Source: Candidatus Parvarchaeota archaeon (lineage in GTDB: Archaea > Nanobdellota > Nanobdellia > Parvarchaeales > Parvarchaeaceae). From it: DNA of 7,264 bases. A model generated the notes under the pieces. It was not told the origin of the DNA, searched no databases, and worked only from the letters and a program-made list of their open reading frames with translations. Below are positions 5,615 through 7,264 of the stretch, one piece after another. Position 1 is the stretch's first letter; each line of letters begins with the position of its first letter. The stretch lies in assembly GCA_023488405.1 (NCBI GenBank), contig JAMDDW010000047.1, positions 1 through 7,264 on the forward strand, written 5' to 3'. Position numbers and translations under genes: made by a program.

Positions 5615-5824
5615 TCAGCCAAGAAGTATATTTTCAGTTATCAAAGCAGGAAGTTTGCTTACCTCTGCTTCATCAAAATCCGTTTCTTTTGTCAATAACT
5701 CTCCTATTATTTTTTCAGCTTCCTCTTTAGAAATATTACCTTCGCTTAAATCTTTGCTTACTTCTCTGTATCTTACTGAATCAATCATAGGGAAATTCTC
5801 ATAGGTTTTTATGTATGCTTGCAT
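5615..5824 (-). CDS. Small protein of unknown function, second gene of the ndk operon
   Basis: The 69-residue acidic protein starts three bases after the ndk stop (TAG GAG ATG), so it is almost certainly co-transcribed and probably translationally coupled with ndk. The GGAG before its ATG is only 1-2 nt away, too close for an ordinary Shine-Dalgarno; the internal Met13 is a possible alternative start. Residues 27-45 look helical (EGNISKEEAEKIIGELL), followed by ETDFDEAEVSKLPALITENIL. There is no membrane segment, Cys pair or known motif. The SKEEAEKII and KLPALI segments faintly recall small archaeal RNA polymerase subunits (Rpb4/RpoF- or RpoH-like), but the match is too weak to name. Codon use resembles its neighbours, and the tight coupling to ndk supports a real gene. 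Confidence 0.7.
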   Translation of the reverse strand: MQAYIKTYENFPMIDSVRYREVSKDLSEGNISKEEAEKIIGELLTKETDFDEAEVSKLPALITENILLG

Positions 5825-5827
5825 CTC

Positions 5828-6265
5828 CTATTTGTAATCTTTTCCTTCTTCTAAATTTATTATCTCTTCCCATAGTTTGACTTCTTTATCCGCAGTTTCG
5901 TTGCTGTCGGAAGCGTGCACTAAATTTACTCCTTTGGTTGTACCATATCTTCCTCTTATAGACAAAGGATCGGCCTTTTCGCACATTGTCTTTCCCAACA
6001 AAGTTCTTACCTTTTCAACTACGTTATCGCCGCTTGCGATTATTACTGCGAGTTCAGTAGATGACATAAAATTTACTAAGTTATCATAAAAGAATTTTCC
6101 TTTATGTTCCACATAATGTCTATCTGCTAAGAATTCCTTTTTAGGTTTTAACACCTGGAAAAATTTTATGTCAACTCCGAGTTCTAGTATGCTTTTTAAT
6201 GCTCTTGCGCCTGAGTATCTTCTTACCATTCCGTCTGGTTTAAGCAATATTAACATTTTTTCCAT
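5828..6265 (-). CDS. ndk: Nucleoside-diphosphate kinase
   Basis: Ndk moves the gamma-phosphate between nucleoside triphosphates and diphosphates through a phosphohistidine, balancing cytoplasmic NTP and dNTP pools. The 145-residue length is typical. Visible residues are LKPDG at 8-12 (K9), Y51 in DRHYVEHKGKFFY, IRGRYG at 103-108 (R104) and NLVHASDS at 114-121, where H117 is the phosphorylated histidine and S119 belongs to the usual HxSDS signature. All key catalytic positions appear intact. The ATG at 6265 gives the sequence MEKMLILLKP; an internal Met4 is a near-equivalent start but sits further from the TATA box. Its product would supply GTP to the two GTPases nearby and UTP for the sugar enzymes, although such genes need no special clustering. 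It leads a two-gene minus-strand unit, divergent from infB. Confidence 0.95.
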   Translation of the reverse strand: MEKMLILLKPDGMVRRYSGARALKSILELGVDIKFFQVLKPKKEFLADRHYVEHKGKFFYDNLVNFMSSTELAVIIASGDNVVEKVRTLLGKTMCEKADPLSIRGRYGTTKGVNLVHASDSNETADKEVKLWEEIINLEEGKDYK

Positions 6266-6285
6266 TTTTTAATTAATTTTTTATA

Positions 6286-6295
6286 CTATAAATAG
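6286..6295 (-). promoter_or_regulatory. TATA-like box for the ndk operon
   Basis: CTATTTATAG on the minus strand is centred about 25 nt before the ndk ATG, suggesting a leaderless transcript. A second candidate, ATATATAACC (6297-6306), sits about 36 nt away and would give a short leader. The stretch from 6266 to 6406 is strongly AT-rich and carries promoters for both divergent genes. Confidence 0.5.
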
Positions 6296-6373
6296 GTTAT
6301 ATATTGATTTTTAAAAATTAAGGTCTTAGAATATTTTGTAAAAATAATTAGTTAACTTTATTAGTGATAATAA

Positions 6374-6399
6374 CATATTTACTATAATTAACTAGAGGT
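6374..6399 (+). promoter_or_regulatory. infB upstream signals: TATA-like box and Shine-Dalgarno-like GAGGT
   Basis: CATATTTA (6374-6381) is centred about 28 nt before the ATG at 6407, fitting a leaderless start. Unlike the other genes in this window, however, GAGGT (6395-6399) lies 7 nt before the same ATG and could pair with the 3' end of 16S rRNA. If that site is used, the true promoter must be further upstream, for example near ACTTTATTAG (6354-6363). The two signals are alternatives; sequence alone does not decide. Confidence 0.45.
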
Positions 6400-6406
6400 T
6401 AAAACT

Positions 6407-7264
6407 ATGAGATCACCAATATGCGCTTTTTTAGGACATGTAGACGCTGGAAAAACCAGTATAATGGATGCAATAAGAGACACAATGAATGCATATAAGG
6501 AAAGCGGAGGCCTTACCCAAAACATTGGTTCAACAGAAGTCCCAACTGACAGGATAAAAGAAATAGCAAGCGATCTTCTCGCTAAATTTAATATAAACAT
6601 AAAAGTTCCAAGCATACTTTTTATTGATTCTCCAGGCCATGAAGCTTTCGTTACTTTAAGAAAAAGAGGGGCATCAATTGCGGATATAGTAATATTAACT
6701 GTAGATATTACAGAAGGTATACAAAATCAAACAATAGAATCAATAGAAATACTGAAATCATATAAGACTCCTTTTCTGATAGCACTTACAAAAATTGATA
6801 CAATAAGGGGGTTTTATAAGCAAGAAAATAAATCTTTTCTAGAATTTATAACAAAACAGAATCAGGATTATATCCAGAAACTTGATGAAAAGATATACAA
6901 TCTAATCGCTGATTTTTCAATTTACGGCTTTCAGGCCGAAAGATATGATAGAGTAAAAGAATTCACCAAAGAGATCTCAATAATTCCACTGTCCTCAATC
7001 AATAGCATCGGGATAAAAGATTTAATAGTAATGATAATAGGGTTAAGTCAAAGGTATTTAGAACTTGACAAGCAGGAATCAAATAGTGCCGCTATCCTAG
7101 AGGAAAAAAATGTAAAGGGATTAGGCAAAGTATACGATGCCATAGTTTATTCTGGAAAAATTTCTGTTGGGGATAAAGTAATAGTTCAAGCCCAAGATGG
7201 CACAGTTGAAAATAAAATAAAAGGAATTATGCGTCTTATCCCTATGGAAGAGAGTCGGGAAAAT
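6407..7264 (+). CDS. infB: Translation initiation factor aIF5B (IF2-like GTPase), N-terminal part
   Basis: aIF5B is the universal GTPase that promotes ribosomal subunit joining and initiator tRNA placement. From the ATG at 6407 the frame is open to the window edge (286 codons), so about half of a typical 580-600-residue archaeal protein is present. The G domain motifs are GHVDAGKTS at 10-18 (P-loop), GGLTQNIG near 34-41 (switch I/G2, close to the family GGITQHIG), DSPGHEAF (G3 with catalytic His) and TKID (G4, where NKID is usual). RTPI-like MRSPI at the start shows the protein has no N-terminal extension, as in archaea. Domain II begins near the end with KGLGKVYDAIVYSGKISVGDKV. No intein interrupts the visible P-loop. 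The gene is transcribed away from ndk. Confidence 0.95.
   Translation, partial: MRSPICAFLGHVDAGKTSIMDAIRDTMNAYKESGGLTQNIGSTEVPTDRIKEIASDLLAKFNINIKVPSILFIDSPGHEAFVTLRKRGASIADIVILTVDITEGIQNQTIESIEILKSYKTPFLIALTKIDTIRGFYKQENKSFLEFITKQNQDYIQKLDEKIYNLIADFSIYGFQAERYDRVKEFTKEISIIPLSSINSIGIKDLIVMIIGLSQRYLELDKQESNSAAILEEKNVKGLGKVYDAIVYSGKISVGDKVIVQAQDGTVENKIKGIMRLIPMEESREN

Noticed and set aside
5877..6089. Plus-strand open frame within ndk.
   Set aside because: It lies opposite conserved ndk codons, including the active-site His region, and has no upstream signals.
6388..6615. Minus-strand open frame overlapping the infB start.
   Set aside because: It is antisense to conserved aIF5B motifs; the hydrophobic look comes from reading codons of the G domain backwards.
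1..7264. CRISPR array, insertion sequence, integrase or defence island.
   Set aside because: No regularly spaced repeats, terminal inverted repeats, transposase motifs or defence-type domains were seen; the genes are mostly core metabolism and translation.

Overview
The window reads as a compact, AT-rich archaeal chromosome segment. The archaeal signs are an aIF5B-type initiation factor gene (GGxTQxIG and DSPGHEAF motifs), an EF-Tu/SelB-like GTPase paralogue of the archaeal type, and an RNase Z/TatD pair. In addition, the Thr-tRNA gene lacks an encoded CCA, and TATA-like boxes lie about 25-35 nt upstream of most start codons, as expected for leaderless or near-leaderless mRNAs. AGA/AGG and ATA codons dominate, intergenic gaps are tiny, and several proteins are divergent at key residues. 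Together these suggest a small-genome lineage, possibly DPANN; that placement is inference, and I cannot name the organism.

Layout. On the minus strand at the left edge is the N-terminus of a HAD-family hydrolase (1-129), 12 nt downstream of a minus-strand tRNA-Thr(TGT) (142-212). A TATA-like palindrome near 253-261 appears to serve this unit and the rightward gene at 292-912, a protein of unknown function with an HExxE...H motif. Rightward then come a TatD-family metal-dependent nuclease (968-1717) and, overlapping its end, an RNase Z (1710-2511) that lacks about 40 codons and is out of frame. Next are a divergent EF-Tu/SelB-like GTPase (2583-3611) and a galactose-1-phosphate uridylyltransferase-like protein (3643-4623). 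Tail-to-tail with the last, overlapping by 9 bp, is a minus-strand nucleotidyltransferase of the UTP-glucose-1-phosphate uridylyltransferase type (4615-5553). A minus-strand pair, ndk and a 69-residue unknown protein, occupies 5615-6265. Across a 141-bp divergent promoter region lies the start of infB/aIF5B (6407 to the window end).

How the genes fit together. Four themes are visible: RNA/translation (tRNA-Thr, RNase Z, the EF-Tu-like GTPase, aIF5B), nucleotide supply (Ndk), UDP-sugar metabolism (GalT- and GalU-like enzymes, which share UDP-glucose and glucose-1-phosphate) and general hydrolases (TatD, HAD). This looks like core chromosome. I see no transposase, integrase, CRISPR array or toxin-antitoxin pair. 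The most notable points are the broken RNase Z beside a tRNA gene that needs 3' trimming, the tRNA T-loop without the usual TTC, and substitutions at textbook catalytic positions in the GTPase and the nucleotidyltransferase. No stretch longer than 300 bases lacks a gene.
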